Positions 34,198 through 43,680 are shown, counted from the stretch's first letter. The stretch is DNA of 64,000 nt from Salinivibrio kushneri (GCF_005280275.1 NZ_CP040021.1:1079001-1143000), one strand, 5' to 3'. Notes: a model not told the origin generated them from the sequence alone. Made by a program: numbers and translations.

Positions 34198-35798
34198 GAT
34201 TGGCCTCCTTGGTGGGCGGTTTGAATCGCATGGATCACCGCTTGTGCTTTGCCGCGGGTTTCGTCCGCCTCGGCTTGTGGGTCAGAATCAAACACCACAC
34301 CCGCACCGGCTTGTACGGTGGCAAGGCCGTTTTCAACGTAGGCAGAGCGGATCACAATGCAGGTATCCATCTCACCTGATCCGGTAAAGTAGCCCACGGC
34401 CCCGCCATAACTGCCACGACGGCACTGTTCGGTGTCACGGATGAGCTGCATCGCGCGAAGCTTGGGCGCACCAGTGAGCGTGCCCATATTCATACAGGCT
34501 TGGTATGCATGCAGCGCGTCTAAATCAGGTTTCAGCTGACCCACCACCCGAGAAACTAAATGCATCACGTGGCTGTAGCGATCGACTTTGAGCAAGTCAG
34601 CGACATGGCGGCTGCTGGGGGTGCTAATTCTCGCCACATCGTTGCGGGCCAAATCGACCAACATCATGTGCTCGGCGTTTTCTTTTTCATCATTGCGCAG
34701 CTCAAGCTCAATGCGGCTATCCAAGTCGTGATCAATATCGCCTTGGGCATTTTTCCCGCGTCGGCGTGTACCCGCGATGGGATAAATCTCAACCTGATTA
34801 GTTGCTTGAGTATATTTAAGGGCGCTTTCTGGCGATGCGCCAAACAAGCTAAATTGGCTATCGCGCAGATAAAACATATACGGGCTAGGGTTGCCACGCT
34901 TCAGCGCTCGATAAGCATTGAGCGATGAGGGACACGCGAGGGTAAAGCGGCGCGATGGCACCACTTGAAACACATCTCCGGCAATCACGTGCTTTTTCAA
35001 AGCCTCAACTTGCTGACAAAAGTCTGAATCGGAGACAGAAACCGCGACGCTGTGATCGGTGACAACGGGCGCTTCTGGAAGTGGCGCAGGCGATAAGCAG
35101 GCTTCTTTGATGCTTTGCAAACGACGCGATAAATCCACATAGTGGGCGCGGGCGTTATCACCCCCAAATAAGGTGCCTTGTAAGCGCGCTTGGCGATGCT
35201 GGTGGTCAATCACCAGCAAGCTTTCTGCAACATAAAAAAGGTAGTCGGGGCAGTGCTCGGTGCCCTCCACCGCTGGCAGGGTTTCAGTGCTGGCCACCAA
35301 ATCATAGGCAAAAAGGCCACCGATAAAGAGCGCATCGTCAGGCTGGTTATCCAACGCGATACTTTGTTTGATGACACGCAGGGCATCAAACACCGACGCT
35401 TGGCGCAGACGGGCGTCTTCATCCAATAGCGCGCCATTGTCGTTGGGATGGCGGAACGTCAACGTCAGGGCGGGGAAGTCTCCATCGTTGGCCTGCGCTA
35501 CCTCACAGGCGAGGGCTTTTAGCGCTGCGCTCTGGGCAATGCTCTCCAGCAAATGACTGCCATTATGGGTGAGCGCTTGTAAGGTCACGCGCTGCCCGCG
35601 GCACTCAATGCGGACGGCGGCATCGATCAGCATCAGGCTTTTAAGGTTACGTTTGGAGTCAATCTCTGCCGACTCCAACAGCATGCTATAAGGCTTATCT
35701 TGGCACACGGCGGCATACAACTCGGTCGGGTCGGCCACATAAGGCACCGAGAGTTGGAGCGTATCAAGCTCGCCATGTTGAGGATCATGAGTGTTCAC
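34194..35798 (-). CDS. trpE: Anthranilate synthase component I
   Basis: This 534-aa chorismate-utilising enzyme makes anthranilate with TrpG. LLESAEIDSKRNLKSLMLID near residue 40 holds the LLES motif of the tryptophan feedback site. The C-terminal catalytic part shows FQVVPSRRF, FSLFGASPESALK, IAGTRRRGK and GTLTGAPKLRAMQLI. GTG 35798 is the start, six bases after GGGAG, and overlaps the end of the DAHP synthase gene by four bases. Confidence 0.97.
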   Translation of the reverse strand: MNTHDPQHGELDTLQLSVPYVADPTELYAAVCQDKPYSMLLESAEIDSKRNLKSLMLIDAAVRIECRGQRVTLQALTHNGSHLLESIAQSAALKALACEVAQANDGDFPALTLTFRHPNDNGALLDEDARLRQASVFDALRVIKQSIALDNQPDDALFIGGLFAYDLVASTETLPAVEGTEHCPDYLFYVAESLLVIDHQHRQARLQGTLFGGDNARAHYVDLSRRLQSIKEACLSPAPLPEAPVVTDHSVAVSVSDSDFCQQVEALKKHVIAGDVFQVVPSRRFTLACPSSLNAYRALKRGNPSPYMFYLRDSQFSLFGASPESALKYTQATNQVEIYPIAGTRRRGKNAQGDIDHDLDSRIELELRNDEKENAEHMMLVDLARNDVARISTPSSRHVADLLKVDRYSHVMHLVSRVVGQLKPDLDALHAYQACMNMGTLTGAPKLRAMQLIRDTEQCRRGSYGGAVGYFTGSGEMDTCIVIRSAYVENGLATVQAGAGVVFDSDPQAEADETRGKAQAVIHAIQTAHQGGQS

Positions 35799-36808
35799 AG
35801 CTTTCTCCCTGCCGCTTGCACAAAGGGGGTAAGTTCTTGCATTAGCTGCGCGAACATATCGCCGGTTAGGGCTTGGTGACCGTCTGACAGTGCTTCGCTT
35901 GGGTTTAAGTGGCTCTCCACAATGATGCCATCCGCGCCCACGGCCGCGGCGGCGCGTGATAGTGGCGTCACCAGCTCTCGCACACCCGTCCCGTGGCTTG
36001 GGTCGACCAACACTGGCAAATGGCTGCGCTGCTTCATCAAGGCCACGGCGTTCAAATCCAAGGTGTTACGTGTGGCGGTTTCGTAAGTGCGAATACCGCG
36101 TTCACATAAAATCACATTGGGGTTACCCGCATCGACAATATATTCCGCTGCCAGCAAACACTCTTCGATAGTGGCGGAAAGCCCCCGTTTTAACAAGACA
36201 GGTTTGCCCGTTTCGCCTACCGCTTTGAGCAAGCCATAGTTTTGCATGTTACGTGCGCCAATTTGCAAGCAATCAATGTACTCGCACACCGCGTCGACTT
36301 GGCTAATTTCCATCACCTCAGACACGGTTGGCATGCCAGTCAGGTCACTGGCTTGTTTGAGTAGCTTTAGCCCCTCAACCCCCATGCCTTGGAAATCATA
36401 AGGGCTGGTGCGTGGTTTAAAGGCGCCGCCCCGTAATACTCGCGCACCATGGGTTTTAACGCGCTCCGCCACGGATAGCAATTGAGACTCTGACTCCACC
36501 GAGCAGGGGCCTGCCATGACCACGAAGTGTTGGCCGCCTACAGGGACATTGCCGATATGTACCACACTGTCGTGCGGCTGCACATCGCGGCTCACGCGTT
36601 TGTACTTGGTTAAAATCGGTTTGACTTCCTCAACCAGCGGGTTGGCCTCAAAATGGCATTGTTGCAACACACGTTCATCACCCAGTGCGCCCAATACAAT
36701 GCGTTCCACACCCGGCATATAAAGCGGTTTTAACCCGCATTGCTCGATTTGATTGAGGAGGACGTTGGCATCCTGCTCGGTGGCTTGGGGTTTAAGTACA
36801 ATAATCAT
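35795..36808 (-). CDS. DAHP synthase, type I-beta (3-deoxy-7-phosphoheptulonate synthase)
   Basis: This 337-aa enzyme makes the first shikimate pathway intermediate from PEP and erythrose 4-phosphate. The first ~85 residues form a ferredoxin-like regulatory domain, then the barrel shows VMAGPCSVES (metal-ligand Cys), RGGAFKPRTSPYDFQG, LQIGARNMQN, LLKRG and DPSHGTG. This is the I-beta subtype, different from E. coli AroFGH. It is the first structural gene of the trp operon, overlapping trpE by four bases, so aromatic pathway entry and Trp branch are under one control. ATG 36808 follows AAGGAT. Confidence 0.93.
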   Translation of the reverse strand: MIIVLKPQATEQDANVLLNQIEQCGLKPLYMPGVERIVLGALGDERVLQQCHFEANPLVEEVKPILTKYKRVSRDVQPHDSVVHIGNVPVGGQHFVVMAGPCSVESESQLLSVAERVKTHGARVLRGGAFKPRTSPYDFQGMGVEGLKLLKQASDLTGMPTVSEVMEISQVDAVCEYIDCLQIGARNMQNYGLLKAVGETGKPVLLKRGLSATIEECLLAAEYIVDAGNPNVILCERGIRTYETATRNTLDLNAVALMKQRSHLPVLVDPSHGTGVRELVTPLSRAAAAVGADGIIVESHLNPSEALSDGHQALTGDMFAQLMQELTPFVQAAGRKL

Positions 36809-36891
36809 CAAATATCCTTATCAACTATGTTGCGGGTTACCGTGACTGAATGCGTAGTGGCACGATAACGCGTGATGGCAAAACTGAGAGA

Positions 36892-36921
36892 CAAAAACGC
36901 CCGCATCAGTGGCGGGCGTTG
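36892..36921 (-). terminator. trp operon attenuator terminator
   Basis: On the minus strand AACGCCCGC and GCGGGCGTT enclose a 7-base loop and are followed by a T run. It lies between the leader peptide stop (36950) and the first structural gene (36808), the normal place for a transcription attenuator. Confidence 0.85.
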
Positions 36922-36949
36922 TGAATAAGGTTGCTGTTTATACAGCGCG

Positions 36950-37123
36950 TCACACCGCCCGTGAGGAGCCGTGCCACCAAATAAGTGCAACAGAGTTCAT
37001 GGATGTCGCCAATACACTCACGGCCTGTGCGGCAGTGGGTGCAGTGTGAATCGAATGTGATCTAGACGCGGCGTTGAAATACATGCTGCGAGACTCCGTC
37101 GTGACTGTTACCCTTAGCGCCAT
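36950..37123 (-). CDS. trpL: trp leader peptide with tandem Trp codons
   Basis: A 57-codon frame starts at ATG 37123, five bases after GGGGAG, and ends at TGA 36950. Residues 46-57 read VALIWWHGSSRAV, with two adjacent Trp codons close to the stop. That is the hallmark of a ribosome-stalling trp leader. A shorter 16-aa version from ATG 37000 is possible but lacks a clear ribosome-binding site. The frame lies about 40 bases after the predicted transcription start and about 30 bases before the attenuator hairpin. Confidence 0.8.
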   Translation of the reverse strand: MALRVTVTTESRSMYFNAASRSHSIHTAPTAAQAVSVLATSMNSVALIWWHGSSRAV

Positions 37124-37157
37124 ATTGCTCCCCGAGACTGAGAAGTGGTGCGCGTTA

Positions 37158-37198
37158 ACCTGTGTACTAGTAAACTGATATTTTGCTTCTGTGTCAAC
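37158..37198 (-). promoter_or_regulatory. trp promoter and TrpR operator
   Basis: On the minus strand TTGACA (37192-37197) and TTTACT (37169-37174) are spaced by 17 bases. The -10 overlaps GTTTACTAGTACAC, which matches one half and centre of the TrpR operator consensus (CTAGTTAACTAG type). Repression by the Trp-TrpR complex is therefore expected, in addition to attenuation. Confidence 0.75.
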
Positions 37199-37401
37199 GG
37201 GGAATTCAAAAAGAATGCAGAAAAAGTGCGGAATAAGCACACGATAATAAACAACAAAGATATTCACCGTGCTCGCTAAGCGCTGATTAACTTGGCGCAT
37301 TCGCATCGACAGAGCCCGCATGGCGCGTACTCAGCCTCAGGCTGATAAGACACCAACTGACAGTGCCAAGGCGCGAGCGCATTAAGGAAACCCGATACAC
37401 C

Positions 37402-38304
37402 ATGATCATTGACTTACATAGCCATACCACTGCCTCCGACGGCCGCCTATCACCAAAAGATTTGGTGCAGCGCGCTGTCGAGCGTCGCGTGGGCGTGTTG
37501 GCGATTACCGACCACGACACCACCGCTGGGCTGGTGGAGGCACAAGCAGAAATCGACCATCAACGCTTGCCTCTTACACTGGTCAATGGCATTGAAATTT
37601 CGACCTTGTGGCAGAACTTTGATATCCACATTGTAGGGTTGAATGTCGACCCCCAGCATCCGGCATTAACCGCATTGATTGCCGAGCAAGCTGAGCGACG
37701 CCAACAACGCGCTGAGCTGATTGCTGAGCGGTTAGAGCGCTCGCATTACACAGGGGCGCTTGCGGGAGCGCGTGAACTGGCTGGCGATGCGCCGCTGACC
37801 CGTGCGCATTTTGCGCGCTGGTTGGTCGAGCAAGGTCACGCGAAAACCATGCAGGCTTGTTTTAAGCGCTTTTTAACCCGAGGGAACACCGGCTATGCAC
37901 CACCGAACTGGTGTTCGATTGCAGATGCGGTTGCGGCGATCCATGAGGCCGGTGGGCAGGCGGTGCTTGCTCACCCAGGCAGATACAAACTCAAAGCCAA
38001 ATGGTTGAAACGATTACTGACTGCGTTTTCTGAAGCCAATGGCGATGCTATCGAAGTCGCTCTTCCTCAGCAGTCGCAACAAGAGCGTCGCTTGCTAGCC
38101 GATTACGCGCGAGATTATGGTTTGTTGGCCTCGCTGGGATCGGATTTTCATTATCCCTCTCCGTGGACAGAGTTGGGCCGCAATTTATGGCTACCCAAAG
38201 ACAGTCAGCCGGTTTGGTATGACTGGACATGGTTAGACGCAGCGGAACAAAAATGGCAATCAGTAAATCAACTAGATAGCGACAAGCCAGACGCGTTACA
38301 ATAA
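37402..38304 (+). CDS. rnm: RNase AM (YciV), PHP-domain 5'-3' exoribonuclease
   Basis: This 300-aa PHP-fold phosphoesterase is the TrpH/YciV protein, which in E. coli matures the 5' ends of ribosomal RNAs. Metal-binding motifs are [18 protein letters not shown] (residues 1-18), [12 protein letters not shown] near residue 36, NGIEIST near 64, AVLAHPGRY near 193 and LGSDFHYPS near 247. The ATG at 37402 is chosen because the protein family starts at this MIIDLHSH motif and AAGGAA lies upstream. It is divergent from the trp operon. Confidence 0.93.
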   Translation: MIIDLHSHTTASDGRLSPKDLVQRAVERRVGVLAITDHDTTAGLVEAQAEIDHQRLPLTLVNGIEISTLWQNFDIHIVGLNVDPQHPALTALIAEQAERRQQRAELIAERLERSHYTGALAGARELAGDAPLTRAHFARWLVEQGHAKTMQACFKRFLTRGNTGYAPPNWCSIADAVAAIHEAGGQAVLAHPGRYKLKAKWLKRLLTAFSEANGDAIEVALPQQSQQERRLLADYARDYGLLASLGSDFHYPSPWTELGRNLWLPKDSQPVWYDWTWLDAAEQKWQSVNQLDSDKPDALQ

Positions 38305-38410
38305 CGAAATACGTTATATTGATAGCGATAAGGATTATCCGGCGCGCAGATCATTCACGCTGGATTTGCGGTGCGCATCCCGATGGGGTCAAGCTACAGC
38401 AGGAGGAACC

Positions 38411-39031
38411 ATGAGTCAGTTTTTTTATGTCCACCCAGAGAACCCGCAAGCGCGGCTGATCAAACAAGCGGTGGAAATTGTCCGAAACGGTGGGGTGATC
38501 ATTTATCCCACCGATTCGGGCTATGCGCTTGGCTGTCAGCTTGAGAACAAACAAGCGTTAGAGCGTATTTGCCGTATTCGCGATCTCGATAAAGATCATA
38601 ACTTCACCTTGTTATGTCGCGATCTGTCTGAGTTATCACTGTATGCACGGGTCGATAACGTTGCATTTCGCTTGATCCGCAACAATACACCTGGCGCGTA
38701 TACATTTATTTTCAAAGCGACCAAAGAAGTGCCAAAACGTTTGATGAATCCAAAACGGAAAACCATTGGCATTCGTGTTCCAGATAACCAAATCGCCCTG
38801 GATTTGCTCGAGGCGCTGGGTGAGCCGCTAATGTCGACCTCACTGATTCTGCCCGGTAATGATTTCACCGAATCCGATCCTGAAGCGATTCGCGATCAGT
38901 TAGAGCACAGTGTGGATTTGATTATGCACGGTGGTGTATTGGGTGAGCACCCCACCACAGTGGTCGATTTCAGCGAAGGCTTGCCTGAAATTCGCCGCCA
39001 TGGCAGTGGTGATCCCGCCCCGTTTGATTAA
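38411..39031 (+). CDS. yciO: YciO family protein (Sua5/YciO/YrdC fold)
   Basis: This 206-aa protein shares the fold of threonylcarbamoyl-AMP synthases. It shows GGVIIYPTDSGYALGCQLEN near residue 27, KDHNFTLLCRDLSELSLYAR near 61 and KRKTIGIRVPD near 117. YciO cannot fully replace TsaC in E. coli and its exact role is debated. Good AGGAGG lies six bases before ATG 38411. Position rnm-yciO-rluB matches enterobacteria. Confidence 0.93.
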   Translation: MSQFFYVHPENPQARLIKQAVEIVRNGGVIIYPTDSGYALGCQLENKQALERICRIRDLDKDHNFTLLCRDLSELSLYARVDNVAFRLIRNNTPGAYTFIFKATKEVPKRLMNPKRKTIGIRVPDNQIALDLLEALGEPLMSTSLILPGNDFTESDPEAIRDQLEHSVDLIMHGGVLGEHPTTVVDFSEGLPEIRRHGSGDPAPFD

Positions 39032-39130
39032 TGTCAGATGACAGGTGAACCAACGCACAGTGTCGCGCGTACTTATCCGTGCAATGTTCTTGTTCTGATG
39101 TTGCGTCAACCTGTGGTTGACCTTCCATTC

Positions 39131-39161
39131 CCGCCCAGCCACCTTGCTGGGCGTTTTTTTG
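39131..39161 (+). terminator. Rho-independent terminator of yciO
   Basis: CGCCCAGC and GCTGGGCG enclose a 6-base loop and are followed by seven Ts, about 100 bases past the yciO stop. Confidence 0.85.
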
Positions 39162-39339
39162 TCCAGGTGTTTTGCTATTGACTCAGCCACAACAGTTGAT
39201 ATGCCGTGAACGCGTGAAACTGTTTCTCTATCTCTACGCTTATTGGTATCATGCACGGCTGGCTAACTTATTATCGTTAGCTCTTATGCCAACCGAGACA
39301 GTGATGACGCCTGTGAAGGCGACAGTAAGGTAAGAAAAC

Positions 39340-40317
39340 ATGAGCGAAAAATTACAGAAGGTGCTAGCGCGTGCTGGCGTAGGTTCACGCCGCGAGATGG
39401 AAGGCTACATCCAAGCCGGTCGGGTGAGTGTTAATGGTGCTGTTGCCAAACTGGGTGACCGCCTTGATGATCCCAGTGCGTTGGTACGTGTTGATGGTCA
39501 CGCGGTGCAGCTTAATGCGCCTTCTGAGTCTGTGTGTCGCGTTCTTGCATACAACAAACCAGAGGGTGAGTTGTGTACGCGAAGCGACCCAGAGGGGCGT
39601 CGTACCGTATTTGATCGCTTACCTAAATTGAAAGATGCGCGTTGGGTTGCGGTTGGCCGTTTGGATGCTAACACCTCAGGCTTAATGCTGTTCACGACCG
39701 ACGGTGAATTAGCGAATCGCTTGATGCACCCAAGCCGCCAAGTGCAACGTGAGTACATGGTGCGTGTGTTTGGTGACGTGAACGAAGATATGGTGAAAAA
39801 CCTGGTTCACGGCGTAGAACTAGATGATGGCGTGGCACGCTTTGAAGACGTCGTTTATGCGGGCGGCGAGGGCATGAATCACACCTTTTATGTGGTGATC
39901 ACTGAAGGACGCAATCGTGAAGTGCGTCGTTTGTGGGAAACCCAAGGTGTAACGGTAAGCCGTTTGAAGCGCGTGCGTTACGGCGATATCTATCTTGAAA
40001 AAGACCTGCCGCGTGGCGGTTGGCGTGAGATGGACCTTAAAGAGGTCAACTATCTGCGCGAAATGGTAGAGATGAAGCCAGAGTCGCAGACGGTGATCAC
40101 GCCAGAAGATCAAAAGCGTAAAAAATCGCGCCAGAAGATCCGCCGTGCGGTACGTCGCTACGAGGAGCGTATCGACAGCAATGATAAGCCGAAGAAAACA
40201 CGCCAGGCTCGTCGGGGTAATGGACCCGCAGCAGGGCCGAAAGGCGGAAGCCCGAAAAAGGGTAATCAGCGCTCGGGCGCGCCGCGTGGTAAAGGCAAAC
40301 CAAGAACGCGTAAGTAA
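39340..40317 (+). CDS. rluB: 23S rRNA pseudouridine(2605) synthase RluB
   Basis: This 325-aa enzyme isomerises U2605 in 23S rRNA. An S4 RNA-binding domain covers residues 1-60 ([20 protein letters not shown]), followed by the RsuA/RluB catalytic domain with [20 protein letters not shown] (catalytic Asp) and [20 protein letters not shown]. The C-terminal ~75 residues are a basic low-complexity tail rich in K, R, G and P, as in other RluB proteins. No gene follows on the same transcript before the terminator. Confidence 0.96.
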   Translation: MSEKLQKVLARAGVGSRREMEGYIQAGRVSVNGAVAKLGDRLDDPSALVRVDGHAVQLNAPSESVCRVLAYNKPEGELCTRSDPEGRRTVFDRLPKLKDARWVAVGRLDANTSGLMLFTTDGELANRLMHPSRQVQREYMVRVFGDVNEDMVKNLVHGVELDDGVARFEDVVYAGGEGMNHTFYVVITEGRNREVRRLWETQGVTVSRLKRVRYGDIYLEKDLPRGGWREMDLKEVNYLREMVEMKPESQTVITPEDQKRKKSRQKIRRAVRRYEERIDSNDKPKKTRQARRGNGPAAGPKGGSPKKGNQRSGAPRGKGKPRTRK

Positions 40318-40336
40318 GTCTGCGTGATGTTCGCTA

Positions 40337-40365
40337 AAGCCCGGCCATGTGCCGGGTTTTTATTT
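40337..40365 (+). terminator. Rho-independent terminator of rluB
   Basis: AGCCCGGC and GCCGGGTT enclose a 5-base loop; the stem is followed by a T-rich run. It begins 20 bases after the rluB stop. Confidence 0.85.
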
Positions 40366-40452
40366 TTGTGTGACGGGGTCGCTGTCGTCGTGCTCTTTAT
40401 TATTGATAGCAGCCATCTCATGCTTCTAATTGGTTCGCCGATCGCAAGCTAA

Positions 40453-40474
40453 TGGTGATAATGATTATTGTTTG
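40453..40474 (+). promoter_or_regulatory. Fur box upstream of the AraC regulator gene
   Basis: GTGATAATGATTATTGTTT closely fits the consensus GATAATGATAATCATTATC. It lies about 50 bases before the araC-family start, so iron-dependent repression is likely. Confidence 0.7.
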
Positions 40475-40520
40475 TGTTAGTTTTTGGGTTTATTTATAAA
40501 CTTGTCGACAAACGGATGTG

Positions 40521-41420
40521 ATGACAACGGCATTAGCACCAGAGCAAACCGCACGCTTTGATCGCATAGAGCGGGTTCTAGACTTTATTCACGCAAACCT
40601 TGACCAACCGCTTTCTGTCAGTGAGTTGGCCGCCCATAGCTGCTGGTCTCGCTGGCAATTGCAGCGCGTGTTCTCGGAACAAACCGGCGTGAGTGTGGCA
40701 CACTATGTGCGTGAACTGAGACTTAGCTATGCTGCGAAACAGTTGCTCTCTCGGCCCGATAGAGTGATTGATATCGCGCTGTCGTTTGGGTTTACCTCAG
40801 AGGCGAATTTTTCCCGCGCATTTCGTCAGCAGTTCGGAGTGAGCCCTCGGACCTATCGTCGCCGAGGGGTGATGGATGGGATCCGAACGCCACTGCATGT
40901 CACCACACTGGCAACCCCAAAACCCTCATGGCTGTCAGTGCATATTCAAACGCGATCATCGATCACCCTGGTGGGGCAGACATCGCCGATATTAGGCTTG
41001 TTCGCACCTGAGCCCGATTTTACGGACGTGGTGCCTAAGCTGTGGCGTGATGCGTACGAGGCGGGCTTTATTGACGCCAGCCAGTCAAGCATTGGTGCGA
41101 TTGATGTCGCCAGCGCCGATACGCTTCAAACGCCGTTACCGTATTTGGCGGGTCAACAAGGCGACACCTTACCGGCGGCTTCTTTGACTAAATGGACGGT
41201 GCCTGAGTCGACCTATGCGGTGATTACACATTTAGGGCCAGTGACTGAGCTACCTAATACTTTGCATACCTTTATTTATCATTGGTTGCCAGCCTCAGGC
41301 TATCGATGCACTGACGGGGTTGAGCTTGAAGTCTATCCGTCGGGTTATCAACCACAGCGTGACACGGCAGAAATGACGTATTGGATCCCGCTCGAGTGTC
41401 GCCATCATGCACCAAAATGA
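40521..41420 (+). CDS. AraC family regulator with GyrI-like effector domain
   Basis: This 299-aa protein has two AraC helix-turn-helix motifs at the N-terminal end (about residues 16-115; VSELAAHSCWSRWQLQRVFS and VIDIALSFGFTSEANFSRAF), followed by a GyrI-like small-molecule-binding domain at 140-299. This order is that of the Rob/SoxS-like and siderophore-regulator types. A Fur box precedes it and a TonB-dependent receptor gene follows after 76 bases, so it likely activates that receptor when the cognate siderophore is sensed. ATG 40521 is preferred to the adjacent GTG. Confidence 0.88.
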   Translation: MTTALAPEQTARFDRIERVLDFIHANLDQPLSVSELAAHSCWSRWQLQRVFSEQTGVSVAHYVRELRLSYAAKQLLSRPDRVIDIALSFGFTSEANFSRAFRQQFGVSPRTYRRRGVMDGIRTPLHVTTLATPKPSWLSVHIQTRSSITLVGQTSPILGLFAPEPDFTDVVPKLWRDAYEAGFIDASQSSIGAIDVASADTLQTPLPYLAGQQGDTLPAASLTKWTVPESTYAVITHLGPVTELPNTLHTFIYHWLPASGYRCTDGVELEVYPSGYQPQRDTAEMTYWIPLECRHHAPK

Positions 41421-41435
41421 ACAGTATTCATTTTG
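41413..41435. repeat. Inverted repeat between the AraC regulator and the TonB receptor gene
   Basis: AAAATGAA (41414-41421) and TTCATTTT (41427-41434) are exact complements around 5 bases. It overlaps the regulator's stop codon (41418-41420). A regulator-binding site or weak terminator is possible. Slightly downstream, AATGCGAATGATTC (41448-41461) is a weak partial Fur-box match. Confidence 0.5.
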
Positions 41436-41496
41436 TATCTCTTTAAAATGCGAATGATTCCGTTTTACGTTTAATTTGCATTGAGAGGAAAACATC

Positions 41497-43635
41497 ATGG
41501 ATATGGGTTGTGCACGCATGCAGCAGGTTGGTGGATGGCGACTGTCCCCGTTAGCAATGGCGGTCATGGGGAGCTTGATGCTGCCATCAGCTTATGCCGA
41601 GTCGCAACACGCCGAGATGGAAACCATACAAGTCTTAGGCGACACCTACCGCAATACGGCGACTAAAACAGTACTGGCACCAGAAGAAACGCCTCAAGCG
41701 GTCACCGTCATCGACCGAGAGGCCATCGAACAGCGCCAAGCCAGTTCATTGAGTGAAGTGGTGCGCTATACGCCTGGTGTAAATACTGAGCTGCGGGGTG
41801 GGGCCGTCACGCGACTTGATCTCTTTAATATTCGTGGTTTTATCAACTATCAGAACTTTTTTGATGGCCTAGCGGTACCTTACAACACCTGGAATTTACA
41901 GCCTCAAATCGATCCGATTGCGATTGAACAAGTGGAAGTGTTTAAAGGCCCGACGTCGGTGTTATACGGGAATATTCCACCGGGGGGGATGGTGAATATG
42001 ATCGCCAAGACGCCGCAACAAGAGGCGGCGCACCGTGTGGCAATGAGCACCGACTCTGATGCGCTGCGTGAAGTGTCTGTCGACAGTACCGGTGCAATTT
42101 CTGACACCCCATTGGCGTACCGGATGGTGGCGCTGGCACGACAAAAAGATGGCCAAGCGGGCGATTCAGAAGAAGAGCGCTATGTCGTCGCTCCATCGTT
42201 AGATTGGCGGGTGTCGCCAGATACCTTGGTGAACGTTAACCTTTATTACCAAGCGGATCCGGCAGCGGGGATTTATACCTCATTGCCGGCCAAAGGCTCG
42301 GTATTGCACAGTGACCAAGGCAGCCTTTCTAGCGACAGTTTTTCCGGTGACAACAACTGGAATACTTATGATCGTGAGTTTCTGATGCTGGGTTACAAGG
42401 TGCAGCACCAGCTCTCATCAAATTGGTCGTTGCTGCACTCGGCACGCTACACAGATGCCGATTTGCTGCAAAAAAACATGTATCACCAAAAAAGCAATGA
42501 CGGTCGCCACTATCCGCGAAACGCTTACCTAACCGATGAGACAATGGCGGCTTGGGTGGTGGATACGCAGCTTTCTGGTGATTTGAACTGGGGGTCGGCA
42601 CAGCACTACACCTTATTCGGTATTGATTATCAAGATATGTCTTCCGACGTTGATTATGACGATACGTTGGCGAATGTGGTGCCGGATATTGATATATTCG
42701 ACCCCGACAACAACCAGGTTGACCCTGATTCTCTGGACTTTATCTACCAAGATCAGCATGACATCTCGGTAACGCAGACCGGCCTCTATGCCCAAGATCA
42801 GATCCTGTGGAACCAATGGGTGTTGCTCGCTGGGGCTCGTTACGACGAGTACGAGTTAAAAGATGACCAGCACACACTGTATGCGGGCTCACCGAGTACG
42901 TCAGAGAAAAACATTCGTCACTATAATCTGGCATTCCGTGCCGGTGCGATGTACCAGTTTGACAACGGCATTTCCCCTTATCTGAGTTACTCAGAAAGCT
43001 TTGAACCAACCGATATGGATAATCGGGGTAATGTGTTTGACCCTTCCACCGGCAAACAATGGGAAACCGGCCTCAAGTACTTGTCGCTAGACGGCAGCAC
43101 GGGGCTGAATTTGGCGTTGTTCGAGCTTAAAAAGCAAGACGCGCTGGTGAATGATCCCAACGACTCATACGCGAAAATTCAAACCGGTGAAATCCGCTCT
43201 CGTGGCATAGAGGTCGAATTTAATCATGCACTTAGTGTAGAGACGGATGTGGCCTTAACTTATGGCTATATTGATATGGAGATCACGGATGACCCTAACC
43301 TAGAGGGCAAGACGCCAGTTTGGGTACCAGAGCAGACTGCCAGTGCGTGGCTGAATCACCAGATCAGTGCGGGGACACGCGTGAGTGTGGGCGCACGTTA
43401 TGTGGGTGAGTCACAGGGTAACGCAACCAATACCTTTACGGTGCCCGACTATACCGTGTTTGATACTGCGATTAGTTACGATCTTTCGCAAGCGTCATCG
43501 TCGCTATCAGGCGCAAAACTGTCCCTATCTGCAACAAACTTGTTCGATAAAACCACTTACAGCTGTTTTGATGAATTGAACTGTTGGTATGGGGACGAAC
43601 GCAATATCAAAGCCAAACTCAGCATCGATTTTTAA
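41497..43635 (+). CDS. TonB-dependent siderophore receptor
   Basis: This 712-aa outer-membrane receptor imports ferric siderophores with TonB energy. A signal peptide covers residues 1-34 (ending SAYAES), METIQVLG near residue 41 is a likely TonB box, and the plug domain follows (ETPQAVTVIDREAIEQRQAS, IRGFINYQNFFDGL, VEVFKGPTSVLYGNIPPGGM). The remaining ~500 residues form the 22-strand barrel ending in KLSIDF, with terminal Phe. The FhuA-like NIPPGGMVN and FDELNCWYGDERN suggest hydroxamate types; the ligand is not determined. GAGAGGAAAA sits before the ATG. It is next to the AraC gene. Confidence 0.93.
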   Translation: MDMGCARMQQVGGWRLSPLAMAVMGSLMLPSAYAESQHAEMETIQVLGDTYRNTATKTVLAPEETPQAVTVIDREAIEQRQASSLSEVVRYTPGVNTELRGGAVTRLDLFNIRGFINYQNFFDGLAVPYNTWNLQPQIDPIAIEQVEVFKGPTSVLYGNIPPGGMVNMIAKTPQQEAAHRVAMSTDSDALREVSVDSTGAISDTPLAYRMVALARQKDGQAGDSEEERYVVAPSLDWRVSPDTLVNVNLYYQADPAAGIYTSLPAKGSVLHSDQGSLSSDSFSGDNNWNTYDREFLMLGYKVQHQLSSNWSLLHSARYTDADLLQKNMYHQKSNDGRHYPRNAYLTDETMAAWVVDTQLSGDLNWGSAQHYTLFGIDYQDMSSDVDYDDTLANVVPDIDIFDPDNNQVDPDSLDFIYQDQHDISVTQTGLYAQDQILWNQWVLLAGARYDEYELKDDQHTLYAGSPSTSEKNIRHYNLAFRAGAMYQFDNGISPYLSYSESFEPTDMDNRGNVFDPSTGKQWETGLKYLSLDGSTGLNLALFELKKQDALVNDPNDSYAKIQTGEIRSRGIEVEFNHALSVETDVALTYGYIDMEITDDPNLEGKTPVWVPEQTASAWLNHQISAGTRVSVGARYVGESQGNATNTFTVPDYTVFDTAISYDLSQASSSLSGAKLSLSATNLFDKTTYSCFDELNCWYGDERNIKAKLSIDF

Positions 43636-43650
43636 ATCGGTGAGCTAAAA

Positions 43651-43676
43651 CGAGCGCCCCCAACCATGGGGGCGCT
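43651..43676. terminator. Terminator between convergent TonB receptor and yciK genes
   Basis: AGCGCCCCC and GGGGGCGCT enclose a 6-base loop. On the minus strand it is followed by a short T run (CGTTTT), so it mainly serves yciK. Confidence 0.65.
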
Positions 43677-43680
43677 GTGC

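Noticed and set aside
36950-37321. 123-codon frame upstream of the DAHP synthase gene as a protein gene
   Set aside because: It would start upstream of the trp promoter. The real product is the 57-aa leader starting at 37123.
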